Shown: positions 7,605 to 17,238 of the stretch, piece after piece
Numbering within the stretch: position 1 is the first letter of the stretch
Layout: each line of letters begins with the position of its first letter
Assembly: GCF_934277605.1 (NCBI RefSeq)
Contig: NZ_CAKQVD010000004.1
Span: 1 to 62,516, forward strand
DNA: 62,516 nucleotides
Reading direction: 5' to 3'
Source: an uncultured Anaerotignum sp.
Lineage (GTDB): Bacteria > Bacillota > Clostridia > Lachnospirales > Anaerotignaceae
Translations under genes and position numbers: made by a program
Notes under the pieces: model-generated
Databases searched by the model: none
Told to the model about the DNA's origin: nothing
What the model saw: only the letters and a program-made list of their open reading frames with translations

Positions 7605-9845
7605 ATGAGAAGAAAATCCGGAGGAATAAAAGCGAATCAAAGGTTTGCTTTTATTCTTTTTGTGTTTATGGCAATTTTGACACTGCTGTTCGGCAGGGTT
7701 TTATATTGGAAGCTGGTGCATGGCGCAGAATTTGAAATGGCGGCAAAAAATCAGCAGATTAACCGTTATGATTTGGTCAATGCGGCAAACCGTGGCAGTA
7801 TTCTGGACAGAAATGAGCAGGTGCTTGCGGTCTCGACGGCGGTGTATAACGTGGTGCTGGACCCCTTGCAGTTGGCAGAGGAGGACGATGCCAAGGCAAC
7901 CAAAAAGACCTTTGATACGCTGTGCAAATATTTCCCTGACTTGAATTATGCGGATTTGGAATATCATATCACCAAAAATGCGGAAACAAACAAAATCAAC
8001 ACCCCGACACACTGGAAATATCTTGTGAAGGGTGTGGAGAGAAGCGTGAAGGAGGAGCTGGAGGCGAAAAAGCTGCTGGGGGTTTATTTTGAGCAGACGA
8101 GCAAGCGTTCCTATCCCTTGAAAAGCCTTGCCTGCCATTTGATTGGCTTTAACAACACTTGGGGGCTTGAGGGCTATTATAACGATGCAATGACCGGCAC
8201 ACCCGGACGCTCCTTTATTTTGTATCAGGGGGCGGACAAGGTTACCTATCAGGATTATGAGGCGCAGGACGGCAACACCATTGTGACCACCTTGGACTAC
8301 ACCATTCAGCAATATGCGGAGCAGGCGGTCAAGGAAAGTGCGGAGGCTTGGCCCTCGGAAAATGTTGCCACCATTGTGATGAACCCGAACACAGGGGAGA
8401 TTTATGCCATGGCTGCTGCAAACAGCTTTGATTTGAATGACCCCGATGAGCCGACTGCCATGGAGACGGATGAAAGCTTCAAGGAAACATGGGATGCCAT
8501 GACGGATGAGGAAAAAAGTGATTATTTGAATACAACCTGGAAGAATTTTTGCATTAGCGATACCTACGAGCCCGGCTCGATTTATAAGCCCTTGGTGGTT
8601 GCGGCGGCATTGGAGGAGGGCGTGATTACCGAAAGCTCGACCTTTAACTGCAGCGGCAAAATCAAGGTGGGAGACAGAGAGCTTAATTGTCATCTGCACA
8701 GCGGGCATGGCACCATTTCCGTTGAGGAAATCATGGCACAATCGTGTAACCCCGGCATGGTTCAGATTGCACAAAAGCTGGGTGCGGAAAAATTCTATAA
8801 GTATCAGAGAGAATTTGGCTTCGGGCAGAAAACAGGCATTGACCTGCCGGGCGAGGCAGAGGGGATTTTGCACGCAAAATCGGCACTGCGCCCTGTGGAA
8901 TTGGCAACCAGCTCCTTCGGGCAGACCTTTAACTGCACCTCTATCCAGATGGCAACCGCCTTTTCTGCTTTGATTAACGGCGGAAACCTTGTGAAGCCCT
9001 ATCTGGTTTCGCAGATTGTGGATGGTGAAGGCTCTGTGGTGAAGGAGCAGTCAACAGAGGTGGTGCGAAAGGTGATTTCCCGAAAAACCTCTGATTATAT
9101 CCGCACTGCGCTGAAGGCAACGGTTGACCATGGTACAGGGAAGAAGATTGCCATTCCCGGCTATTCCATCGGCTGTAAAACAGGTACGGCGGAGCAGGGC
9201 AAGCGTGACAAGAAAAACTGGACATTGACGCACATGGCTTATTTCCCTGCGGAAAACCCGCAATATCTGGTGTTCAGCATTATCCATAAGCCTGAGGGCT
9301 ATACAGACGGCGTGCAGACCACTGCAACCATGACAAAGCAGATTATGGAAAACATCATTAAATATAAAAATCTGGAGCCGACAGAGGCAACGGAGGAAAC
9401 GGCAACACTGAACGGCGGCAAGGAAATGGTAACCATGCCCGATTATACGGAAAGCAGCACCTACCATGTTACGATGGACCTGGAGGGCAGAGGCTTGACC
9501 TATAAGGTAATCGGGACAGGCAATACGGTTACGAACCAAGTGCCGAAGGCAGGCACAAAGGTTGCGGTTGGCAGTGAGGTTATTTTGTATGTGACGAAGG
9601 CCGAGGGCGACAGCGGCACAACGAAGGTGCCGAATGTGATGGGCAAATCCTATACCGAGGCGGTGAAGCTTCTTTCGGATGCAGGCTTTGAGGTTGTTTT
9701 CCAAGGAGAAACGGAAAACAGCACCGTGACGGCACAGGAGCCGAAGCATGGCGTTTCTGTGGAGGAAGGCAGTGAGGTTAGCATTACACTGAAGAAAAAG
9801 ACCACGGAGGAAGCGACGGAGGAGAAGAAGAAAACAACACAATAG
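7605..9845 (+). CDS. Class B penicillin-binding protein with two PASTA domains (FtsI/PBP2B type)
   Basis: This is a peptidoglycan D,D-transpeptidase of the division-specific class B family. Of 746 residues, 12-34 are a membrane anchor, about 55-215 a dimerization domain and about 250-590 the transpeptidase. The active-site serine is S325 in SIYK; the motifs SCN (380-382) and KTG (525-527) are present. Two PASTA domains fill about 609-731, followed by a charged tail rich in K, E and T. It begins 6 bases after ftsL. The tandem with the next PBP resembles the pbpB-spoVD pair of Bacillus. Confidence 0.92.
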   Translation: MRRKSGGIKANQRFAFILFVFMAILTLLFGRVLYWKLVHGAEFEMAAKNQQINRYDLVNAANRGSILDRNEQVLAVSTAVYNVVLDPLQLAEEDDAKATKKTFDTLCKYFPDLNYADLEYHITKNAETNKINTPTHWKYLVKGVERSVKEELEAKKLLGVYFEQTSKRSYPLKSLACHLIGFNNTWGLEGYYNDAMTGTPGRSFILYQGADKVTYQDYEAQDGNTIVTTLDYTIQQYAEQAVKESAEAWPSENVATIVMNPNTGEIYAMAAANSFDLNDPDEPTAMETDESFKETWDAMTDEEKSDYLNTTWKNFCISDTYEPGSIYKPLVVAAALEEGVITESSTFNCSGKIKVGDRELNCHLHSGHGTISVEEIMAQSCNPGMVQIAQKLGAEKFYKYQREFGFGQKTGIDLPGEAEGILHAKSALRPVELATSSFGQTFNCTSIQMATAFSALINGGNLVKPYLVSQIVDGEGSVVKEQSTEVVRKVISRKTSDYIRTALKATVDHGTGKKIAIPGYSIGCKTGTAEQGKRDKKNWTLTHMAYFPAENPQYLVFSIIHKPEGYTDGVQTTATMTKQIMENIIKYKNLEPTEATEETATLNGGKEMVTMPDYTESSTYHVTMDLEGRGLTYKVIGTGNTVTNQVPKAGTKVAVGSEVILYVTKAEGDSGTTKVPNVMGKSYTEAVKLLSDAGFEVVFQGETENSTVTAQEPKHGVSVEEGSEVSITLKKKTTEEATEEKKKTTQ

Positions 9846-9859
9846 CAGAAGAAGCATAG

Positions 9860-9911
9860 ACACCCTGTCTTTTCTATACAATAAAATGGTAGAGGGAAAA
9901 GACAGGGGTGT
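9860..9911 (+). promoter_or_regulatory. Long inverted repeat covering the ribosome site of the second PBP
   Basis: ACACCCTGTCTTTTC (9860-9874) pairs with GAAAAGACAGGGGTGT (9896-9911) as a 15-bp stem with one bulged G and a 21-base loop. The only plausible ribosome binding site for the next gene, GGGGTG at 9904-9909, lies in the 3' arm. TTTTAT follows the stem, so it may act as a weak terminator, as a translational lock, or as both. Confidence 0.75.
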
Positions 9912-9916
9912 TTTAT

Positions 9917-11860
9917 ATGGAGAAACCGACGATAAAGGCGAAAAAGCGACTGCTGCTCTTTCTTTTTTGCTCCATGTTCGGCTATTTGCTCTTGACGGGG
10001 CGGCTGATTTTTATTGAGCTTTTTCGGGCGGAGGAATTGCAGGAGATGGCGTATGAGCAGCAAACCCGTGACCGCCTGATTACCGCAAGGAGAGGCGCTA
10101 TTTTGGACCGAAACGGAGAGGGGATTGCCTTGACGGAGACGGTCAATGCTGTCAGCGTGATTCCTGTTCAGGTGAAGGAGAAGGAGAAAACAGCACAATT
10201 TTTGGCAGAAATGCTGGATTTGGAATATGATACGGTTTTGGAGAAAATCAAGCAGAGGGTTGCCTTGGTGCGCATCAAAACGAAGGTGGATACCGAAACG
10301 GCGGCTGCCATCCGCAAGGCGAATTATGCAGGCGTGGAGGTGGACGAGGATGTGCGGCGGGTTTATCCCTATGCTGACATGGCGGCGCAGGTGGTCGGCT
10401 TTGTTGGAAAGGATAACCAAGGCATTATCGGCTTGGAGGCGAAATATGACAGGCTGCTGGAGGGAAAGCAGGGGAAGATTTTGACCTTGACCGATTCCAG
10501 AGGGAATGAGGTGGACAGCGAGCAGGAGCGGATTCCACCTGTGGATGGGAAGAATCTGATGACGAGCATAGATGTTGTGCTGCAGCAATATGCAGAGCAG
10601 ACGCTTGCGAAGGCAGTGGAGACGAAGGGGGCAAAGCGTGGCGTTTTGATTATTTTGAATCCGCAAAATGGGGAGATCTATGCCATGGCGAATATACCCT
10701 CCTTTGATTTGAATGAGCCGTTTACCATTCGGGATGAGAGCCTGGCGGCGGAATGGGACAGCTTTTCCGAAAAGGAACGGAATGAGCATTTGAACCGAAT
10801 GTGGCGAAATACCGCCATCAATGATACATACGAGCCGGGCAGTACGTTTAAGATTGTTACCTCCTCGGCAGGCTTGGAGGAGGGGGCAGTGACACCCGAA
10901 AGCCGCTTTTTTTGCAGAGGCTTTCACATTGCGGGCGACAGACAGATTAAATGCTGGCGTTACCCACGCACCCATGGGGCGGAAACCTTTGTGCAGGGGG
11001 TGCAAAATTCCTGCAACCCTGTTTTCATGGAGGTGGGGGAGCGCTTGGGGGCGGAAACCTTCCTAAGCTATATGGAGAAATTCGGCTTTATGGAAAAAAC
11101 GGGAATTGACTTGGCAGGGGAGGCCACAGGCATCATTCACAAGGCGGAAAACGTGGGGCCTGTGGAGCTGGCAACCATGAGCTTTGGGCAGTCCTTCCAG
11201 ATTACACCGTTACAGCTCTTGCGGGCGGCATCGGCAATCGTGAACGGCGGATATTTGATTACCCCGCATTTTGCAAAGGGGCTTGCGGATGACGAGGGCA
11301 GGCTTACGGAGGAATTTTCCTATGAAGCGGGCAGGCAGGTCATTTCCAAGGAAACCTCGGAGACGATGAAAACGATTCTGGAAAGCGTGGTTGCCGAAGG
11401 AACGGGCAGCAAGGCCTATATCCCCGGATACCGCATTGGCGGAAAAACGGCAACCTCGGAAAAGCTGCCACGCAAAAGCGGAAAATATATTGCGTCCTTT
11501 CTATCCTTTGCACCGGCGGAAAATCCACAGGTCATGGCATTGGTGCTGATTGATGAGCCGCAGGGGGTTTATTACGGCGGCACGGTGGCGGGGCCTGTCA
11601 TGCAGGAGCTGCTGCAAAACATACTGCCCTATTTGGGCATTGAGGCAAGCTATGACGAAAAGGAGGCGGAAGAAGCGGCAGAATTGAAAACGATTGTACC
11701 CGACCTTTTGGGCATGACCTTAAACGAAGGGAAGAATGCACTCTTTCAGGCGGGGCTTTCTGCACAGGTTGAGACAGAGGGCGAAGCCATCACGGGACAA
11801 ATGCCGCCGGCAGGAGAAAGCGTAAACAAGGGGACGAAGGTTTTGCTCCGCATGGAATAG
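9917..11860 (+). CDS. Class B penicillin-binding protein with one PASTA domain (SpoVD-like)
   Basis: This second D,D-transpeptidase has 647 residues: membrane anchor 11-35, dimerization domain about 50-215, transpeptidase about 240-580 and one PASTA domain about 588-647. Motifs are STFK (S309) and SCN (365-367), while the third motif reads KTA (510-512) instead of the usual KTG. Position after an FtsI-type PBP and the C-terminal PASTA domain suggest the sporulation PBP SpoVD, though a vegetative role is possible. ATG 9917 is preferred over GTG 9908 because GGGGTG is spaced correctly for it. That site lies inside a hairpin. Confidence 0.88.
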   Translation: MEKPTIKAKKRLLLFLFCSMFGYLLLTGRLIFIELFRAEELQEMAYEQQTRDRLITARRGAILDRNGEGIALTETVNAVSVIPVQVKEKEKTAQFLAEMLDLEYDTVLEKIKQRVALVRIKTKVDTETAAAIRKANYAGVEVDEDVRRVYPYADMAAQVVGFVGKDNQGIIGLEAKYDRLLEGKQGKILTLTDSRGNEVDSEQERIPPVDGKNLMTSIDVVLQQYAEQTLAKAVETKGAKRGVLIILNPQNGEIYAMANIPSFDLNEPFTIRDESLAAEWDSFSEKERNEHLNRMWRNTAINDTYEPGSTFKIVTSSAGLEEGAVTPESRFFCRGFHIAGDRQIKCWRYPRTHGAETFVQGVQNSCNPVFMEVGERLGAETFLSYMEKFGFMEKTGIDLAGEATGIIHKAENVGPVELATMSFGQSFQITPLQLLRAASAIVNGGYLITPHFAKGLADDEGRLTEEFSYEAGRQVISKETSETMKTILESVVAEGTGSKAYIPGYRIGGKTATSEKLPRKSGKYIASFLSFAPAENPQVMALVLIDEPQGVYYGGTVAGPVMQELLQNILPYLGIEASYDEKEAEEAAELKTIVPDLLGMTLNEGKNALFQAGLSAQVETEGEAITGQMPPAGESVNKGTKVLLRME

Positions 11861-11914
11861 CGAAAAAGGGAAATGGCTTTTCCTTGCATTTTTCAAGAAA
11901 AATGGCAAAAATAT

Positions 11915-11943
11915 TTGGTTGTAGGAGATAAGTGTGGTATACT
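11915..11943 (+). promoter_or_regulatory. Promoter of the murE-ftsW block
   Basis: TTGGTT at 11915-11920, a 17-base spacer and TATACT at 11938-11943 preceded by TGG (extended -10). It gives the murE-murF-mraY-murD-ftsW genes their own transcription start. Confidence 0.75.
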
Positions 11944-12002
11944 AAAAAATGGCTTATTCTTGAGATTTATATGAGAGCCGAAAAAGAAAGGAGGCTGTAA
12001 GA

Positions 12003-13457
12003 GTGAATCTGAAACAGCTTTTAGAGGGGATTCCCTATGAGATACAGCAGGGAACGGCGGATATGGAGATTTCCGATTTCCAGTATGATTCCCGTAAGGT
12101 AGAAAAAGATGGTTTATTTGTCTGCATCACAGGATTCCAGACGGATGGACACAAATATATTCCCATGGCATTGGAAAAGGGTGCGGTTGCCCTTCTGTGT
12201 GAACACAGGGTGGAAAATGTACCCGAAGGTGTGACGGTGCTTGTGACGGAAAACAACCGCAGAGCGTTGGCACTGCTTTCCGACCATTTTTACGGACACC
12301 CCTCCGCAGAAATGGATGTCATCGGTGTGACAGGCACAAACGGCAAGACCTCGACCACCTATCTGATGAAAACCATTTTGGACAGAGTCGGCAAAAAGGT
12401 GGGGATTATCGGCACGATTGAAAACCGCATTGGAGATGAGGTGCTGAAGGCAGAAAGAACCACGCCCGAATCGAAGGAGCTGCAGGCGCTCTTTCGCCGC
12501 ATGAAAACGGAGGCTGTGACGGATGTTGTGATGGAGGTTTCCTCTCATTCCTTGGATTTGCACAGAGTGGATGGGATTTCCTTTGATGTGGCAATCTTCA
12601 CAAATTTGACACAGGACCATTTGGATTATCATAAAACAATGGAAAATTATAAGGCGGCAAAGGGGCTGCTCTTTGAGCGTGCGGCGAAAAGCGTAATCAA
12701 CATGGATGATTCCGCAGGCGCATATATGAAGGGACGCTGTAAGGGAGAGGTGCTGACAATCGGCGTTGACACCAAGGCAGACCTTATGGCTGAGAATATT
12801 GATATTTCCGCAGACGGCACAGCGTTTGATATGCTTTGGCAGGGCAAAAGCTACCACATTCATCTGCACACACCGGGACGCTTTAGCGTATACAACGCAT
12901 TGGGTGCGGCAGGGGCTTGCCTTTTGCTTGGCGTTCCCGTGGAGGAGATTGCGGCAGGCTTGACTGCAAACCCCGGTGTTTCCGGCAGATTCCAGACGGT
13001 ACGCAGCAAGAGGGGCTGTCAGGCGGTGGTGGATTATGCACACACACCCGACGGCTTGGAAAATGTGCTGAATACGGCGAATGAATTTGTGAAGGGCAAG
13101 CTGATTGCGGTGTTTGGCTGCGGCGGCGACAGAGACAGAACAAAGCGTCCCATTATGGGCGAAATCGGCGGCAGATTGGCAGGCTATTGCATCATCACAT
13201 CGGATAACCCCAGAACAGAGGACCCTGCAAAGATTTTGGATGATGTTGAGGTTGGGGTGAAGAAAACAAACTGCCCCTATGAAAAAATCGTGGACAGACG
13301 GGAGGCCATTCAGAAGGCGGTTGCCATGGCTGAGGCGGGCGACGTGATTCTGATTGCAGGCAAGGGACATGAAACCTATCAGATTTTCCCCGATAAAACG
13401 ATTCATTTTGATGATATTGAGGAAGTACGCAAGGCGTTTGGAGAGGATTGCTTATGA
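12003..13457 (+). CDS. murE: UDP-MurNAc-L-Ala-D-Glu: meso-diaminopimelate ligase
   Basis: MurE adds the third residue of the peptidoglycan stem peptide in the cytoplasm. The 484-residue Mur ligase has the P-loop GVTGTNGKTSTT near residue 110, the metal and carbamylated-lysine region HSLDLHRV, and DNPRTEDP near residue 402. The DNPR motif marks enzymes using meso-diaminopimelate, so the wall is probably of the mDAP type. It begins with GTG after AAAGGAGG and overlaps murF by 4 bases (ATGA). Confidence 0.96.
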   Translation: MNLKQLLEGIPYEIQQGTADMEISDFQYDSRKVEKDGLFVCITGFQTDGHKYIPMALEKGAVALLCEHRVENVPEGVTVLVTENNRRALALLSDHFYGHPSAEMDVIGVTGTNGKTSTTYLMKTILDRVGKKVGIIGTIENRIGDEVLKAERTTPESKELQALFRRMKTEAVTDVVMEVSSHSLDLHRVDGISFDVAIFTNLTQDHLDYHKTMENYKAAKGLLFERAAKSVINMDDSAGAYMKGRCKGEVLTIGVDTKADLMAENIDISADGTAFDMLWQGKSYHIHLHTPGRFSVYNALGAAGACLLLGVPVEEIAAGLTANPGVSGRFQTVRSKRGCQAVVDYAHTPDGLENVLNTANEFVKGKLIAVFGCGGDRDRTKRPIMGEIGGRLAGYCIITSDNPRTEDPAKILDDVEVGVKKTNCPYEKIVDRREAIQKAVAMAEAGDVILIAGKGHETYQIFPDKTIHFDDIEEVRKAFGEDCL

Positions 13458-14839
13458 AAAAAATTACGATAAGAGAAATTGTCAAGGCAACAGGCGCACA
13501 GATGATTGCCTTGGGGGATATGGAGGAAGCGCTGAACAGAGAAATTTGGCATGTGACGCAGGATTCCAGAGAGACAAAGGAGGGCGTTTTATTTGTTGCC
13601 AGAATCGGCGAGGTGCGTGATGGGCATGATTTTCTGCCCCAGTGCTTTGCAAACGGCGTGACCGCCTGCCTTTCTCAGAAGGTGGTGGCACCCACAAATA
13701 ATGCGATTGTGCTTTTGGTTCCCGATACAAGCAAGGCCCTTTTGGATTTGGCGGCTTATTACAGAAGCCTGTTTGACATTCCCTTTGTTTCCATTACGGG
13801 CAGTGTGGGCAAAACAACCACAAAGGATATGATTGCATCTGTGCTTTCCCAGAAATTTGATACCCTGTGGACAGAGGGGAATTATAACAACGAGGTTGGC
13901 GTGCCGCTGACGATTTTTCGGATTGAGGACCATCATCAGGCGGCTGTGATTGAAATGGGGATGAACCATTTTGGCGAGCTGGACAGAATTGCGGCGGCTG
14001 TGCGCCCGAACATCGGCGTGATTTCCAATGTGGGCGTGGCACACATCGAATTTTTGGGCAGCAGAGAGGGTATTTTAAAGGCAAAATGCGAAATGCTTGC
14101 ACATTTGCAGGCGGACGGCGTTGCCATTCTCAATGGCGACAATGATATGCTGCAAACCCTGGAGGGCAAGCTGCCGCAGAAGATTCGTTGGTTTGGCATT
14201 GAAAACAAAAGAGATTTTTATGCGGATGAGATTGAACAGGTTGGCTTGGAAAAGACAGCCTGCACGATTCATACCCCCGTTGGCAGTGTGCGTGTGAATA
14301 TCCCGATTCCGGGGCTGCACATGGTGCTGAATGCACTTTCTGCGGCGGCCGTCGGCATAGAACTGGGGCTGACACCGGAGCAGGTGAAGGCGGGCATTGA
14401 ATGCTTCCGTGCAACCAAGAACAGAATGAGCATTGAAACCACAAAGAACGGCATTACGATTTTGAATGACGTTTATAATTCCAACCCGGTTTCCTGCAAA
14501 TCCTCTTTGGATATTTTGGCAAATGCAAAGGGCAGAAAGATTGCGGTTTTGGGCTTTATGGGCGAGCTTGGCGATTATGCGGAGCAGGGACACCGTGAGG
14601 TTGGGATTCATGCGGCGGAAAAAGGCATTGATGTGCTTTATTGCATTGGGCTTTGCTGTGATTACATGGCAGAGGCGGCAAAGCAGGCAGGCATGAAGGA
14701 GGTTTATTATCTGGAGACACAGGAGGAATTCTGGGAGAAGGGATTGCCGACATTGCAGGCAGGCGATACGGTTTTGCTGAAGGCATCCCGCAGCAGAGAA
14801 TTTGAAAAAACAGTAGCAAAATTGCAAGGAGTGAACTAA
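13454..14839 (+). CDS. murF: UDP-MurNAc-tripeptide: D-Ala-D-Ala ligase
   Basis: MurF attaches D-Ala-D-Ala to give UDP-MurNAc-pentapeptide. The protein has 461 residues with the ATP-binding GSVGKTTTKDM near residue 114, EMGMNHFGELD near residue 164 and the C-terminal-domain segment NDVYNSNPVS near residue 337. ATG 13454 overlaps the murE stop as ATGA, which is better than the TTG two codons upstream. The mraY GTG follows the murF stop by one base. Confidence 0.96.
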   Translation: MKKITIREIVKATGAQMIALGDMEEALNREIWHVTQDSRETKEGVLFVARIGEVRDGHDFLPQCFANGVTACLSQKVVAPTNNAIVLLVPDTSKALLDLAAYYRSLFDIPFVSITGSVGKTTTKDMIASVLSQKFDTLWTEGNYNNEVGVPLTIFRIEDHHQAAVIEMGMNHFGELDRIAAAVRPNIGVISNVGVAHIEFLGSREGILKAKCEMLAHLQADGVAILNGDNDMLQTLEGKLPQKIRWFGIENKRDFYADEIEQVGLEKTACTIHTPVGSVRVNIPIPGLHMVLNALSAAAVGIELGLTPEQVKAGIECFRATKNRMSIETTKNGITILNDVYNSNPVSCKSSLDILANAKGRKIAVLGFMGELGDYAEQGHREVGIHAAEKGIDVLYCIGLCCDYMAEAAKQAGMKEVYYLETQEEFWEKGLPTLQAGDTVLLKASRSREFEKTVAKLQGVN

Positions 14840-14840
14840 A

Positions 14841-15830
14841 GTGGGTTCTTTGGAACAGGCAGTCTATGCCATCATCATATCTTTCGTGATAGGGGTAATT
14901 TTATGCCCCATCGTGATTCCTATGCTGCGAAAGCTGAAATTCGGGCAGAATGTGCGAGATGACGGCCCGCAGACACATTTGGCAAAGCAGGGCACGCCAA
15001 CCATGGGCGGTGTTGCCTTTCTGGCGGCGTTTTTGATTACAAGCCTTTTCTTTTTGAAGGGAAACAGGGACGGCGCAGCCATTTTGCTGATGACGGTATG
15101 CTATGGGCTGATTGGCTTTTTGGATGACTATATTAAGGTGGTAAAAAAGCGTTCTTTGGGCTTGCGGGCATATCAAAAGCTGCTGCTGCAGCTGATTGTG
15201 ACAGGGCTGTTTTGCTCGTATATCCTCAAAAGCGGCATTGGCACAGCAATCTATATTCCCTTTACGGACGGCAGAATGTTGGATTTGAAGCTGATTTTCA
15301 TTCCCTTCCTGTTTGTAGCGGTGCTGGGAACGGTGAACGGCGTCAATTTGACAGACGGCTTGGATGGCTTGGCAGGCGGCGTGACGCTTTTGGTGGCGGT
15401 GTTCTTTATGATTGCGGCATGGGCGGCAGGCAGTACGATTGCACCTGTTTGCGCTGCGATTGTGGGCGGCCTGATGGCATTTTTGATTTTCAACTCCTAT
15501 CCTGCAAAGGTGTTTATGGGGGATACCGGCTCCTTGGCCCTGGGCGGCTTTGTTGCCTCTGCGGCATTTCTTTTGAAAATGCCCGTTTTCATCGTGATTG
15601 TCGGGTTTATTTACCTGTTGGAATCCATTTCGGTTATGCTGCAGGTGGGCTGGTTTAAGATTACAAAGAGAAAATACGGGGAAGGCAGACGTCTCTTTCG
15701 GATGGCACCCTTCCATCATCATTTGGAAAAATGCGGTTGGAAAGAAACCAAGGTTGTTACGCTGTTTTATGTGGCAACGGCACTTTTGTGCTTGATTGGC
15801 TTTTTGGGCTGCAAGTATCTGTTCCTGTAA
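14841..15830 (+). CDS. mraY: Phospho-MurNAc-pentapeptide transferase
   Basis: MraY moves phospho-MurNAc-pentapeptide onto undecaprenyl phosphate, making lipid I in the cytoplasmic membrane. The 329-residue, roughly ten-helix protein contains FLDDYIKVVKKRSLGL near residue 93, NGVNLTDGLDGLAGG near residue 163 and FMGDTGSLALGGF near residue 223, the Mg-binding aspartate loops of the family, plus MAPFHHHLE near residue 288. The start is GTG with AAGGAG at good distance. The distal end overlaps upstream in-frame sequence of murD, but murD probably starts later. Confidence 0.96.
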   Translation: MGSLEQAVYAIIISFVIGVILCPIVIPMLRKLKFGQNVRDDGPQTHLAKQGTPTMGGVAFLAAFLITSLFFLKGNRDGAAILLMTVCYGLIGFLDDYIKVVKKRSLGLRAYQKLLLQLIVTGLFCSYILKSGIGTAIYIPFTDGRMLDLKLIFIPFLFVAVLGTVNGVNLTDGLDGLAGGVTLLVAVFFMIAAWAAGSTIAPVCAAIVGGLMAFLIFNSYPAKVFMGDTGSLALGGFVASAAFLLKMPVFIVIVGFIYLLESISVMLQVGWFKITKRKYGEGRRLFRMAPFHHHLEKCGWKETKVVTLFYVATALLCLIGFLGCKYLFL

Positions 15831-15856
15831 GGAATTTTGGAAAGAAGGAATCAAAC

Positions 15857-17215
15857 GTGGAATACAATGGTAAAAAGGCCTTGGTTTGCGGCATGGCAAG
15901 AAGCGGCATTGCGGCGGCAAGACTGCTGAACAGACTGGGTGCGAAGGTTACATTGCAGGATATGAAAAAAAGAGAGGAAATTTCTGCGGATGTGCTGGCG
16001 TTGGAGGGGGAAGGCATTGTGCTTTTTACAGGTGCAAACCCCGATGAGATTGCCTGTGCGCAGGATTTGATTGTGTTAAGCCCCGGCATCCCCTGCGATT
16101 TGCCCTTTATTGCGGCGGCAGAGGCAGCAGGGATTGCGGTTATCAGTGAGGTGGAGCTGGCTTACAGCCTGACACCCTGCCCGATTACCGCAATCACAGG
16201 CACAAACGGAAAGACAACCACAACCACGCTGACGGGCGAAATTATGAAAACGGCTTACAGCAAAACAGCGGTTGTCGGAAACATTGGGGTGCCTTACAGC
16301 GAGGAGGTCGAAGGACTGACGGAGAAGGACTGGGTGGTTGCGGAAATCAGCAGCTTCCAGATGGAAAGGGCGAAGGAATTTCATCCGCACATCAGTGCAG
16401 TGCTGAACATCACACCCGACCATTTGAATCGGCATAAAACCATGGAGGTTTATATTGCCATGAAGGAAAGAGTGTTTGCAAAGCAGACCGCAGAGGATTT
16501 TTGCATTTTGAACCATGCAGATGAGGCTTGCAGAAAAATGGCGGAAAAAACTGCGACAAGGGTGTTTTTCTTCAGCTCCGCCGAAAGGCTGCAGGAGGGC
16601 ATTTATCTGGATGGAGATGCCATCGAGGTGCGCTGGGGAGACATCAGAGAGACCTTGATTCATGTGGATGAATTGCAGATTTTGGGTGTGCATAATTATG
16701 AAAATGTGATGGCGGCGGCGGCAATGGCAATCTGTGCAGGCATTTCCTTGGATGCCATCCGCAAGGTGCTGAAGAACTTTGCAGGCGTTGCACACCGCAT
16801 TGAATATGTTGCGACAGTGGATGGTGTGGATTATTATAACGATTCCAAGGGGACGAATGTGGATGCCTCCATCCGTGCGGTGCTTGCGATGAAAAAGCCG
16901 ATTGTGCTGATTGGCGGCGGCTATGACAAGGGCGGCTCCTTTGACGAATGGACGAAGCTGTTCCCCGGCAGAGTGAAGCATTTGGTGCTGATTGGCGTGA
17001 CAGCGCCGAAGGTGCGTGCATCTGCGGAGAAATTCGGCTTTACTGCCATTTCCGATTGCGAAACCTTTGCGGAGGCAGTGGATTTGTGCAGAGAAAAGGC
17101 GGAAACGGGCGATTGCGTGTTGCTTTCTCCTGCTTGTGCAAGCTGGGGGATGTTCGATAACTATGAACAGCGTGGCGATTTGTTTAAGGCGCAGGTTTTG
17201 GGATATTTGAAATAA
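15857..17215 (+). CDS. murD: UDP-MurNAc-L-alanine: D-glutamate ligase
   Basis: MurD adds D-glutamate to UDP-MurNAc-L-Ala. I chose GTG 15857, giving 452 residues, because VEYNGKKALVCGMARSG is the expected N-terminal nucleotide-fold strand and AAGAAGGAA precedes it. The open frame itself extends back into mraY. Motifs are TGTNGKTTTTT near residue 113, NITPDHLNRH near residue 189 and NDSKGTNVDA near residue 327. It lies 26 bases after mraY and 23 bases before ftsW in the same block. Confidence 0.94.
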   Translation: MEYNGKKALVCGMARSGIAAARLLNRLGAKVTLQDMKKREEISADVLALEGEGIVLFTGANPDEIACAQDLIVLSPGIPCDLPFIAAAEAAGIAVISEVELAYSLTPCPITAITGTNGKTTTTTLTGEIMKTAYSKTAVVGNIGVPYSEEVEGLTEKDWVVAEISSFQMERAKEFHPHISAVLNITPDHLNRHKTMEVYIAMKERVFAKQTAEDFCILNHADEACRKMAEKTATRVFFFSSAERLQEGIYLDGDAIEVRWGDIRETLIHVDELQILGVHNYENVMAAAAMAICAGISLDAIRKVLKNFAGVAHRIEYVATVDGVDYYNDSKGTNVDASIRAVLAMKKPIVLIGGGYDKGGSFDEWTKLFPGRVKHLVLIGVTAPKVRASAEKFGFTAISDCETFAEAVDLCREKAETGDCVLLSPACASWGMFDNYEQRGDLFKAQVLGYLK

Positions 17216-17238
17216 AAACGCTTGAATGAGGTGTAAAA

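Noticed and set aside
15731..15856. Longer N-terminus of MurD overlapping mraY
   Set aside because: The extension lies in the mraY coding sequence in another frame; GTG 15857 has a ribosome site and the correct family N-terminus.
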